From: Paraphaeosphaeria minitans
Taxonomy: Eukaryota > Ascomycota > Dothideomycetes > Pleosporales > Didymosphaeriaceae
DNA: 64,000 nt
Assembly (NCBI GenBank): GCA_015832175.1
Contig: WJXW01000006.1
Coordinates: forward strand, 1,116,001-1,180,000
Reading direction: 5' to 3'
Shown: positions 1-10,077 of the stretch, one piece after another
Numbering within the stretch: the stretch's first letter is position 1
Layout: each line of letters starts with the position of its first letter
Translations under genes and position numbers: made by a program
Notes under the pieces: generated by a model
The model's database searches: none
The model's input: the letters and a program-made list of their open reading frames with translations, nothing else
Told to the model about the DNA's origin: nothing

Positions 1-680
1 CCTCTTCCAGCATTTTGATCCGCTGCTGCAGCTCTGCCTTCTCCACATCCCAACGTTTTTTGTCATCGGCACTCTGGCTCTGAAGACGATTCGCCATCTC
101 CATGATCCGTAAGTACTGTGCTGCGTTTGCGACGAGCTGTCGCCTGCTTTCATCTCTGCTTTCCTGCAGTTCTTCTACCTGGTGTTCTATTGCTGCGACC
201 TGCGCTTGTACTTTCTCTTTCTCATCCGTCAGACTGTTGATCTCCACGTCACTAACTTCCAACTTCTTTTCCAGAGTCGCACATTTGGCACACTGTCTTT
301 CTAGCTTCTGCAACGAGTAGTCGTATTCTCGCTGAAGTGTTTGGAGCGCTGTTGTTTTGACACTGACTTGATGCTGCAATTCTTGTAGGAGGACCGAGTG
401 CGCCGAGGTCTGCGTGGCAGCTGCTGTCGGTGGCAAGACGGGAGGAAGAGTGAAACCGCTGGAGACTTGTATTGATGATGGAGATGGCAACACTGTCGAT
501 CGTGTAGGCTGAGGAGCTTGCATTGGTGAGTGCGGGTGCGGCAACATGAACATAGAACCAACCTGGAGAGGATGCCGTGTGGTGTGGAGAGCTGCCCACT
601 GGCGGTATTTCGGTCCCGTAAGGGTTCCTTCGACTAGGATCAGTCGGTGCGGCTGAATTTCCAAACGTGTTGAAAACATG
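1..680 (-). CDS. Coiled-coil protein, C-terminal part beyond window
   Basis: An open minus-strand frame runs from an ATG at 680 off the left edge with no stop. The first ~90 codons are rich in Pro, Ser and Thr. From about residue 110 the frame becomes heptad-like and charged, with long Glu/Lys/Gln/Leu stretches such as LEKKLEV and VEKAELQQRI, typical of a long coiled coil. I do not recognise the family. The start is uncertain: a different-frame ATG at 755 also reads as plausible protein and could be joined by a short (46 nt) intron. The frame closes upstream at a TGA, so 680 is the first ATG in the coiled-coil frame. Function unknown. Confidence 0.5.
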
Positions 681-3501
681 GTAGGAAGGTAAGTGAGTCC
701 TAGCGAGCGGAGACTGTTTCTCGTACGTCTCTGGGATGTTGAAGGCTCTGCTCATGGTTGAAGTTGTATCAGGCTGAGATGTGCTCTGGTTAGCACTGCG
801 TGGGCAGGAATCGTGTATATGATCCCATAGCTTCGAGCTAACCCATGACACTGTGTCGAGCGCCCACTGAAGCACCTCCCTTACAGGAACTTTCTCAGGG
901 CTGGGAGACTGATGTCTCGGGTTCAGCGACGAAGCAAGTCTTATAGCGACCGTGGCAACATAAATGGGTTTTTGTTGACGATATACGGGAGGCAAACCTA
1001 CTTCTGCGGATGGATGATGAATTTTTTGCAACCGTAGTCCTACTACAGGATCAAGGGAAAGTAGCTCGGCGGCAAGTTTGTTCAGTAAGGCACGGGCGTG
1101 GACTCATTCATGGTCCGTACAGCCGGGTGAACAGCAGGCTGCCGCAGGCGGCACGTGTCCAGTGCCGACTTGTGACCGGTACGCGCTACCGATGGGCCGT
1201 GGTGAAAGATTCCGTTCAAGCGCCCGGGAACTTGAGTCTGTGCAATCGGTAATCAGCTCTGGGCCATGAATACGATGTCTGACTACCGCATAATCTAGTT
1301 TATATCGTCTATGCTAGGCCCAATGAAGACTGTAGAGCGGCCAATTACATATTGAGTTTCTAAGCACTAGGACAAAGATGTAAGAACTGTGGGGCTTTTA
1401 ACATATTTCTAAGCTTCCAATTAGCTAATGTCCTTTCTTAGTTAAGCCTAGCAGAGACGACATAAACCGAATTATGCGGTAGGTGATGCACGAAGGTAAT
1501 TTGACTTTGGAGGGACGAACGGCGGTGTGCGCTAAGTGCCACCATACATGGATGCAGCGGTAAGCGCGCTAAAAACCAACCAGTTCAGATGTTAATGAAG
1601 ATTCGAACCTACCTTGAGCGCATGTTCGCCATTGCCCTGCGACAGGCTGCTGGGATGGGTCGAAGAGGGTTTGAGGGAGCTGGAACTTGGACTGGGAAAC
1701 GCGACGCGGAGGGATAAAGGATTGAGTTGAATTTGGGAGCGGCTCTGTAGGGCTGCAGGCCGGAGTGTACAGCGGAGGTAGCCTTCGATGGTTTAGGGTC
1801 TTGCTGTCGTACGGTACGGTAAAGAAAGTCGCCGGCATGTTACGGGAGCGGCCCCCGCTCGCACGTAGCCAAAGCGGGAGAGGCCCGGCGCTTGGTGTGG
1901 GTCGATTGGGTCGTCCGTTTCCCATGGCCTCTTCCTTCCTTTCCCCTAATGGAAGCAACCTCTAGGGTGCGCCATTCGGTTGTTGCAGCAGACTCCGGGT
2001 CCCATCAGCAGTTACTTGCAAGGATGGCCGAAGGGTACCAATCACTGCAATGCTAGAGGATTAGTAAGTCGACCGGGAGTGGTGTAGAGACCAACCAAGG
2101 TCCAAAAATGCACTTTCGACGCTTAGCAATTCTGCTCATTGCTTACTCGAGACTGCAGGAGTCCGGCACAGACCCGAATGGCAAGTAGGTCTTTAGGTAA
2201 TAGGTACAGGTCCAGGTAGGCCTGTAACTAGGTCCAGCTAAGTTTATATAGAGCGATGTTACTATAACTTCGTTACAATCTTGTTTATATAATTTAGACT
2301 ACAAAAAAAGTAATTTGTTTTATTTGGTCCTTCAGCCTATATCCCTAACTGAGCTTACCCGATTCCCAGGCCTACTCGATACTATAGTACTTAGAGACCT
2401 GCCCGCTTTTAAGTCCTGTTAGGCACAAATACGAGCTTGGAGTGGGGATGCACACCTAGTCGTTGGCATTGCAAATTGCTCAGTGGAAGTATTACGTGTA
2501 TTACGTGCGCGTGAGACACACTATCTCGGGCAGTAGGTATCAATGGGTGCTCCAGACTACGATGAGAGGTTTATAACTCAACGCGCCTTCGAAAGAGCAA
2601 GCTTGCGGCCGTAATCGCAAATCATTCCCAGGGCCGGAGCTTGACCGTCAATGATATAGTAGGTGCAATGTCCCCGGCAAGATGGCAACCAATTGGGGGC
2701 CACTCGTTGAGGGCGGTGTGCAGGACCGCGAATGCTGGACTCGAGCGGTACCCTTGTAAGAGGAGGCGTCTTCGCAAGGAAACGAATGCAGAGTGGTGAG
2801 CGGCCTACAGACTCCACCGATGATTGTCGTCTAGACTTGTAAGGGGAGTCTCTGCTGACGACGAAGCTTTGTCAGAATCCGCTAATCGACATCTGACTAG
2901 AATGCATTACTAAACATCACCCTGCGGCGGGAGACTCAGTGGTCTGCACCACTCTGCATTCGTTTCCTTGCAAGCATGCCAATGTGTTGCAATAAATAAC
3001 GGCGCGGGCTTTTGCGTGAGGCCCTTTGACGTCCACCATTGCTTTAGCCTTTGCACAAGTTGCCGATCAGCCGTCGCTGTCTTCAACATGTAACATGTAA
3101 CACGAAATGTGAAACAAATTCAACAACTGCCGTTGCAGGCTCCCAAGATTGTAGCTTTCGGATGGCTGGAGTCATTGAGCCCCGGATCGAAAAGAAAGGT
3201 TTCCCCTCCACCATCATACTATTGCCATAGTGTACATCTACGGTCTCCCCGGATCTATGTACCATACCACGTGCGCGCGTGTAGACTTGGGCACGGCCAA
3301 AGCTAAGTCTGGACAATCATGTGTGATCCATCGACCGCTAGACTCGCCCTTTACCAATCTTCGATGCTCCCGTAGGCTTCAAAGGAGCCGCCGGAATGGG
3401 AAGAGCTGTTCGGCCGAATCTACCGGAGATCGGCAAGGTACAAGTCGCGCCACGCAGCTGCAGTTTCTTGACTATCGCATGTAAGACAGTGCAGTACCTA
3501 G
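681..3501. other. Intergenic, no supported gene
   Basis: No reading frame here looks like protein over a useful length. About 1290-1500 and 2220-2340 are AT-rich with TTTATA-type words, perhaps old repeat remains. A perfect 25-bp inverted repeat at 2774-2971 is listed separately. A 129-codon minus frame at 1569-1958 has no recognisable domain and was not called. Confidence 0.5.
2774..2971. repeat. Perfect 25-bp inverted repeat with 148-nt loop
   Basis: The 25 bases at 2774-2798 are the exact reverse complement of 2947-2971 (arms begin GCAAGGAAACGAATG and end CATTCGTTTCCTTGC). The intervening 148 nt shows no gene. Transcription would allow a long stem. It is not a transposon end as far as I can see, because no flanking target duplication is obvious. 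Confidence 0.85.
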
Positions 3502-5207
3502 TCAGTACAACCGCCACGCTTCCTCATCTGTCTCCGAGTCTACGTCAATGTCTTGAGCTATTGTTCGCAGCCGTTGCTCCACCCAGTGCTCCTCTCTGGA
3601 GACGACGTCAGCTTCCGTTGCCTGCATGACCTGTAGCTCGCTCAATAACCCTTCGACGAGAGCCTGACACCTGGTTACAATGTGCGCAATGCTCGATCCC
3701 GGCACAATCGGAGGTAGGCCGTCTAGATGTCGAGAGTAAGCTATCAGTTTGCGTGTCATGGCTGCATGTGCTTCCTTCCAAGCATCTCCTAATCCTGAGA
3801 GAGATTGCATTGCGTCTCCGTTTCCGGCGGAGCCATCACGGTCAGACCAAACTTGATCCGCGCGGGACAACCACTTGCTGAAAGCTTCCACGAGATTGAA
3901 GAAGCGACCACCAGCATCTAAAAGTGATGGTAGCTCGTGTAAAGGGGCAGACAACGCTTGGATGTGGGCAACGAGGCCCGAAATAGCATTGGATCCGTTC
4001 CATTCACGAAAAGCGAGAAGGTTCTTCTGCTCGCGACCAAAACGTTCCTTTTCCTGCATGATCTGATTTAGGCTAGCAACTTCGTCGAACTTTATCCGCA
4101 AGGCCTTCTGAGCGCTCAGTTCCCACTGTCTCATGGAGAAGGCTGATGGTTCATGTAACAAATGTAGTTGTAGCAATTCAATCTGAAGAGCGACAATCTC
4201 GGGTGGAAGAGCATGATTCACAGGCTCCGGGGCATGAATGAAGGTAGAAGTGGGTGCTTTGCCCGTTTTTCTGGGAGTGAAATGCTGTTGTAAAGTTGAA
4301 AAGGCCGGACGCTCAAGCTTCCTTGATTCTTGTTTTAGTGCTTCACGCGGTTCTTTCGCCTGGACAGAATCTTCGGGTTCCCTGGATGTGCTGGCTGTTG
4401 CGCGACCATGTGGTAGCCCCAGCTTAGCCCTAGTGCTAGCGGAGCGCTTCAACCCATCTTGACGAGCAGAGGTTCGACTGAGGCCAGCAGCGGTCTCTGT
4501 AGGAGCGTTGCTCAAAGCCCTGGTATGGCCCGACGCCATAACTAATGACTTCGGTCTTTCCACGCGGGTTGCGGGTTTACCAGCTTCTCCCGTCTCCTTA
4601 CGAGCGCCAATCGGCGTGCTCGTCGACTGCGTGCGGCTGTGGAGCGGTCGGCTCGGTGGTGGCATGGATTGCGATGCAACGATGGGTCGCTTGAGGGACT
4701 GCGTTCGGCTCAGCCCTGCAGAAGCTGGCGGCTTGTTCGCATCCGTGAGATGTGATGATTGCGAGGCAACAGTGTCTTGCTGCGAAGCTCGGGTTTGGTA
4801 GAATGATCGCGGTCTAGGCCGGGTCTGCTTTGCTTCTCCTGCGTTCGCATGCTGCGCTGTTGCGCCATTTGCTATGGTGTTGGAGCCTGTGGCATCATGG
4901 TAGGGTTCGGCTTCAGTCACGCCTTTCGCTCTCGGAACAGCTCTCGCCAAACCTCGCTGGGGCAAGAGGCTCCATCGGTTCCGGGTTTCAACATTCGCTT
5001 CTTCTAGGGGCGTGTTTTGAGAGTCTGGTCGTGCATGCACCCGGCTGGCGTCCGAAGCCGGTTGTCCGGGACGCTGTCAAGATGTTAGCACTAGGAACAG
5101 AGTCTTGTGCGCAAAGTGTCAAGTACTTCTGCCCGGGTATAGGTGCTTTTGGCTCTATTGAGCAAGCTGCGAGGCTTCGCCGTAGAGCTAGGTGTCGGTA
5201 TCGGCAT
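3502..5207 (-). CDS. Conserved fungal helical protein, function unknown
   Basis: Two exons, 5207-5127 and 5073-3502, give 550 aa. The 53-nt intron starts GTACTT and ends with GCTAAC...TTGACAG, and it joins in phase 0. Without it the long frame has no ATG until far inside, so the upstream exon (starting MPIPTPSS) is needed. Residues ~1-270 are low-complexity, rich in Ser, Arg, Thr and Pro with repeated SRTQS-like motifs, suggesting a phosphorylated disordered tail. From about 300 to the end the sequence is helical and ordered (ALPPEIVALQIELLQLHLLH), followed by predicted helices with conserved Trp residues and an acidic C-terminus. I recall similar helical domains in uncharacterised filamentous-fungal proteins but cannot assign a role. 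Confidence 0.8.
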
Positions 5208-5561
5208 TGTGGCTGCACAGTTGTCATCAGAGCTCCTCGGCCCATGCGAGGGTCAAAACAAACGAACCTTATCTTATCAGAGCTGACTAAGCGGAAGCTC
5301 ACCACTCCGAGAAAGTTGCAGTCGTTGAGCTTGAAAGTTCCAATTCATGATAATCTATGGCATATGGAGTTGTATTGCGCCTTTTTTGGGCGGAAAGAGT
5401 GCTGTGATGGGTGCTTGCAGAGCGACGTATTCTGAGTGAACGTCCAACACCAGACCAAGGAGCTCTTATGTCAAGCATAGCTAGCGATCGAAGACCAAAA
5501 CTCTGCTTCGCTTGCAATCAAATCAACTCGGACTCTCTCGCTTCGCCTAGGCAGGCCTCCA

Positions 5562-6350
5562 CTAGAGACTTCCCCGGCGTGCGGGGAAAGAAACCCCCTC
5601 GATGGCAGCATAGTCGACAAACCAGCTGACTCTCTCCTGCGCTTGCGCGTTGACCAGTCCGCAGGGCAGCTCCCGTCCATCATCCTTGTCGAATATGTCC
5701 TTCATGATATCCTTCTTTCCTCCGCCAGTAGCGACAAAGGCGATCTTGATGCCGTGCGACACGACCGGCAGCGAGAGCGTGATGCGTTTCGGCGGGGGCT
5801 TTGGGGAGTCTTCGATCTTCAGGATCCAAGCCTCATTTTCGCGCAGAAGCGGAGAGCCAGGGAACAGGCTGCAGGTGTGGCCGTCGGGTCCGCAGCCCAG
5901 CAACAGCAGGTCGAACATGGGCAGTCGCACGCTGTCCCGCGCCGCAAAGACGCTCACAAGGGTCTGCTCATACTGATCTGCGAGTTCCTGGGCATCGTCG
6001 AGGTACTTGACGTCGATTGGGAAGACCTTGGGCTCGCCGAGCTCGGCGGGGATCTTATCCAGAAGTTCGGCCTTGACCAGCCGGTGATTGCTGTCTTCGT
6101 GATCGAGAGGGACGAGCCGCTCATCGGCGTAGAAAATCTCCCACTTGTCGAAGTGAACCTTGCCGTCGCCGTTGGTCTCCTTCAGGAGCGCTTGACCCAG
6201 GACCTTGGGCAGCGAGCCGCCGGAGACGGCGACGCGGAAGACGCCATGGCGGCTTATCGCGGCATTCTGGGCGTCGAGGACGTATGTGCGGAGGCTCGGG
6301 GCAAGCTCATCGATGCCCTGGAAGGCGTATAGATTCGGCGGTTTTCCCAT
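5562..6350 (-). CDS. 6-phosphogluconolactonase
   Basis: Single exon, 262 aa, from ATG 6350 (MGKPPNLYAF). It hydrolyses 6-phosphoglucono-1,5-lactone to 6-phosphogluconate, the second step of the oxidative pentose phosphate pathway, in the cytosol. Family marks are clear: VAVSGGSLPKVL for sugar-phosphate binding, FYADERLVPLDHEDSN, and LLLLGCGPDGHTCSLFPGSPLL near the active site. Length fits the Sol/DevB family. The frame stays open upstream to 6413, but only through a non-ATG start, and the conserved fold begins after 6350. It is the equivalent of yeast SOL3/SOL4. The neighbour at 3502-5207 points the same way, with no sign of co-regulation. Confidence 0.95.
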   Translation of the reverse strand: MGKPPNLYAFQGIDELAPSLRTYVLDAQNAAISRHGVFRVAVSGGSLPKVLGQALLKETNGDGKVHFDKWEIFYADERLVPLDHEDSNHRLVKAELLDKIPAELGEPKVFPIDVKYLDDAQELADQYEQTLVSVFAARDSVRLPMFDLLLLGCGPDGHTCSLFPGSPLLRENEAWILKIEDSPKPPPKRITLSLPVVSHGIKIAFVATGGGKKDIMKDIFDKDDGRELPCGLVNAQAQERVSWFVDYAAIEGVSFPARRGSL

Positions 6351-6948
6351 TGTGCGAGCAGTGATAAAGCGAGTTGATGGTGGGGTGGAGCAGGTGGAGG
6401 AGGGGCAGGGCAAAGTAGTGGGGTCGTTTGTTTGTGCAGTCGCGTGTCGTCAGCCTTGTGATAGGATCGGTGAGAGACTCTCGCAGCGTATCTGTAGGCT
6501 TATGAAGCGACAGAGACAGAGCGGACAACCGGTATGGATACAAGGGCCGCTGTTATGACAGCATTTGTAAAGTGAAGGTCGGATCGTGGCGCCGGCACCC
6601 GCTTTGGGCCAACGCAGCCCTGGCTGGCTGCACCACACTTGCCGCCTAACGTTGCGAAAGCCGCCACACGCGCGCTGATTTCGACGCATAGACTTCCAAA
6701 GTATGCGTTCCAGTCGCTGTACGAGCGGGTATGTCTTTTATAGGGGCCTTCACAGGTACGCGCATAACCTCAGCGCAACAGTTCGCGTGACGAGCAGTAG
6801 GTAGCCGATCGAAGTGGGAACATGACGAAACCACTTCCCACGCTAACCCAACCCCGCCTCTGCCAGGTTGTGAACAGAACAGATTTCGTCAGCATGTGAA
6901 CGTCTGTTAATGAACGCAGTGTGGATAAGTCAGTCTGGTCGAGCTCTG

Positions 6949-7050
6949 AGAGCAACGAAGAAGGAAGTGATGAAGAAGACCAGCAACGAAGGAAGCGTTG
7001 AAGACCAGCAACAGAAGGAAGCGATCGAGAAGACCAGCAACAAAGAGGCT
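6949..7050. repeat. Imperfect ~30-bp tandem repeat
   Basis: About three diverged units carry the core AGACCAGCAACRAAGGAAGC. On the plus strand they read as a Lys/Glu/Ser/Asn-rich stretch (KKTSNEGSVEDQQQKEAIEK) inside a 102-codon frame starting at 6910. That frame is not otherwise protein-like, so I treat this as repeat DNA. Confidence 0.55.
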
Positions 7051-7344
7051 TATGCCGATTTTGCCCATGTCACAACAGTGAGGCACAAGTCTTGCATACC
7101 AGCTACGAAGCTGCTGCTGCTGCAAGGACGAGCTTACCGAGGGACTTCGTGTTCCATCTTGAAGAAATCACTGCCTCCTGTCGGAGGTCGATTGTCCATC
7201 GACCTTGTGAGTGAATGACTACCTGCCCAACCTGGCCGTCCTCAGCCAAAGCGCTGGGAAACCGTCAAAGACACGAAGGCACTGCATCCTTCTTCATCGC
7301 TTCTGGGCATATTGTTACCATGCTCCAGCCGGCGTAGAATGTAT

Positions 7345-7565
7345 GGTTGCGCGTTGCGAAGAACCTGCTCAAAAAGATCTTACAATGTCGACCCTTCCAG
7401 GAAAGACCTTACAATGTCTACCCTGAAATAGAACGTCTAGTTCCACATTGCGACTCATCCAGGAAAGATCTTACAATGTCTACCCTGAAATAGAACGTAC
7501 AGTTCCACATTGCGAAAATCCTGCTCATCCAGGAAAGATCTTACAATGTCGACCCTGAAATAGCG
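7345..7565. repeat. Tandem repeat of 62-70 bp units
   Basis: Units begin at 7397, 7459 and 7529 with CCAGGAAAGAYCTTACAATG, followed by TCTACCCTGAAATAGAACGT and TTCCACATTGCGA. A diverged unit precedes them from about 7345 (TTGCGAAGAACCTGCTCA). Unit length is 62 then 70 nt, the difference being an extra AAATCCTG. Units 1 and 2 are nearly identical, so the duplication is fairly recent. There is no coding frame through it. Confidence 0.8.
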
Positions 7566-9516
7566 TTACGTCCGCCTGCTGTTCGCTTGCGAGCGTGTGG
7601 ATCTCGGTGAGAGCGAGGAACATCGTAAAACCACCCAAAACCATGCCACTGAACAGAACCATGTGTTGGCATGGCATAGCATGCGGCCATGTGGACTCGG
7701 GCGAAGCTAGACCAACAATACATGCAGGCATGGTTCTTGCCCTCGCGTATGCAAATCGTGCCTTTCGCGGTGCGTTGGCGAACCATATAGGTAATCCAGT
7801 ACTTCATGTGCCTCAATGCATTTGGCACAGTGCACGACGATGCATCGACGGGAAGACGTAGTCGGCATGTCGTCGGAGTTGAAAAGGTGGCTGTGCGAAG
7901 CGGTTTGCAACGAAGATAAGATGGTCGTAAGAAGCCACTGTAGCCGAGAGACAGGTACTGCACCAACTACTTTCTGGTGGCGTACTCTTTCAGCCCGTGG
8001 TCCTCAGTAAAAAAAATCAGAATCCGGATATGCCTACCAACTCACCTGACCATCCCCCGGTGTACGCTAGTTAGTGAAGAGACCATTTTCCCCGCACGAT
8101 ACCTTTGGTACAGAAGACCTACCATGGGCCGACGGGAGGGGATAATATACTTGGCGTACGCTAAATACAGGTACCTGGAACCCGCGGCAAAAATGCTGCC
8201 TCGTGAGTTGCACGTCTACGGGGGCCGGGATCGAATTGCTATATTATGCTGTGGTGGCAATAATTGCGCAACTCTGTTGGCACTGCTGGACGACAGAGAG
8301 ACAAAATTGAGTTGACCCACCGCCTCGACAGCTGCGAGCGATGATACAAGTCTTGCAAATAAGAGTCTTCAGAACTCGAACCCAGCGGGCCCCGCGGATA
8401 CTCCTTTGCCGTCCGTCGCATGAGGCTGAGGCCTGGGCGATGTCTGGGTGCATCGGCTTGGACCCTGACGCCGTTCGTAGCTTAACCCCAGATCATGCTC
8501 TTCGGCATTCTCTACCTACCGTCTCCATGGCCAACGGCTCCCTGCACAATACCCTGTGAACGGGCAAGAATACCGATGTCAACGACGCATCCCAATGGCG
8601 ACTTATCACCACGCGTAGGATTATCAAAGGTCGGAACATGCGAGAGGAACAAAGGTCGCTAAGGCATGAATTCGACGGATCCCAATCTGGTCTCGTTATC
8701 ATGGCAACCACGCGACCAAGAAGGTGAGAAGGTCAGGGACACCGGATGCCGCAGTGATGCATGAGTCTGGACCAACGTGGTCTGATGCGATAAAGCCGAG
8801 GATGATGATTCGATGATGGGAGGCACCCATACAGCGGTCCACTGTGAAGCAACTGTCTGCGCGTCCCTGCAGCGCGTCTCGCAGACAGTTGCGCAAGCAG
8901 CAGGGGCTGAAGCCTTGGGGGTAGTGCGTGGCGCTGGGCAGGACGACGAAGAGTACGTCAGCGCTGCCTGAGACGAAGGTTCCGCGGGGACGAGCAATCA
9001 GGAAATCAAACCATGTCAGGCATGATGTCTGGGCCAGACAGCGGGTGCGGGCGCTCAATGCAGCAATGTGGATGTCGATACGATTTTAAATCCCTGATGC
9101 AGTTTGTAGAGATCTCGATGTTTAGGTTTGCCGAGTGCTGCCGTGTGCTGGAGATCGGTAAGTTTTGTGTCTTACCTAACCACTTCGCCACTTTGTGTTT
9201 TCAAGCCTGCGAAGAAGATGAGCACCGTGATGAGCCCCGTTTGCGATAAATTACGGGAAGACTAATACAGACTGATGGCTGTCTGTGTACGGTGTCCCGG
9301 AAACAGTGCCGCGGCCTTCCAAGGCTGATACAGTAGCGCAGTCTACGAAAGAGCCTGGCCATGGCGGCGAACTGCGGACTCTGGAGTCACTCGCCGCATA
9401 CCTACAGGCTACCAGCACGTCGCACTGGCGAGACCAATCCCAATAGCCTGTCGGATCTTCGATGCTGACTGGGCGCCACATTTTCGATCGAATCGATGCA
9501 TCCGCGTGCCAGTGTG

Positions 9517-9522
9517 TATATA
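9517..9522 (+). promoter_or_regulatory. Possible TATA box of the small Cys protein gene
   Basis: TATATA lies 105 bp before the ATG at 9628, followed by a C/T-rich leader. Placement fits a fungal core promoter; this is inference from position only. Confidence 0.35.
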
Positions 9523-9627
9523 CTAGACGTCTGCCCGCGCCACGACCGTTCAATCCTATCCTTTCATCACAGGTGCCAAGTTGCCTCCGTCGTCGCCTAA
9601 TCGACACATCCACATCATATACCTACC

Positions 9628-10077
9628 ATGAGGGACGATATCAACACAGGCACCCACTCTACACCCTCACAAGCCCTTTGCTACTTTTCGCTACCCGTCA
9701 CTTCGACGCATTTTTCCATCGAGACGCCCGGCACTACGCCTCTGCAGGCATACTCTCCGGACACCATCCCGGATCCTTACCACCCGCTACTTGCTTCTCG
9801 ACAACTGTCTCCAGAACACCACATGGCATCGACAGATGACTGCTCTTTGCTCCAATTGCAGACAGCTGCCGCCAACAGGCCTGCTGCGCAACCACTCCAG
9901 AACGGTGCTTCCTCTCCCGCCAACTCAGCTTCCAGTTGCAGCTCAGCTTCTACAAGCCCCTCGGCTCTCTGTTGCAGCCGCTGCCGACGCGAATCTGGCG
10001 GCAGCATGGTCCAGTTCGGCACGAATCTCTACTATTGCAGCCACTGCGCGAGGATGACGGGCTACTGCGCAGGGTGA
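9628..10077 (+). CDS. Small protein with C-terminal CxxC/CxxC zinc-ribbon-like tail
   Basis: Single exon, 149 aa, starting ATG 9628 (MRDDINTG). Residues 1-110 are Ser/Thr/Pro/Ala-rich and probably disordered. The C-terminus is different in character: C116-x2-C119, then 17 residues, then C137-x2-C140, ending GYCAG. The two CxxC pairs and the strand-like MVQFGTNLYYC between them suggest a small zinc ribbon. I believe short fungal proteins with this kind of tail exist, but I do not know a function. No homology was checked. It stands alone in a gene-poor region with a TATA-like box upstream. Confidence 0.6.
   Translation: MRDDINTGTHSTPSQALCYFSLPVTSTHFSIETPGTTPLQAYSPDTIPDPYHPLLASRQLSPEHHMASTDDCSLLQLQTAAANRPAAQPLQNGASSPANSASSCSSASTSPSALCCSRCRRESGGSMVQFGTNLYYCSHCARMTGYCAG

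Larger units (their letters stand above)
6351..9516. other. Gene-poor stretch with tandem repeats
   Basis: Open frames here are short and overlap on both strands, without domain-like sequence. The upstream region of the lactonase gene occupies roughly 6351-6700. Two local tandem repeats (6949-7050 and 7345-7565) are listed separately. I see no RNA gene or transposon signature. Confidence 0.5.

Noticed and set aside
5643..6332. 229-codon plus ORF
   Set aside because: Complement of the 6-phosphogluconolactonase gene.
8350..8400. Possible tRNA T-arm (CTGGGTTCGAGT on the minus strand)
   Set aside because: The stem after the loop does not pair and no anticodon arm could be placed.
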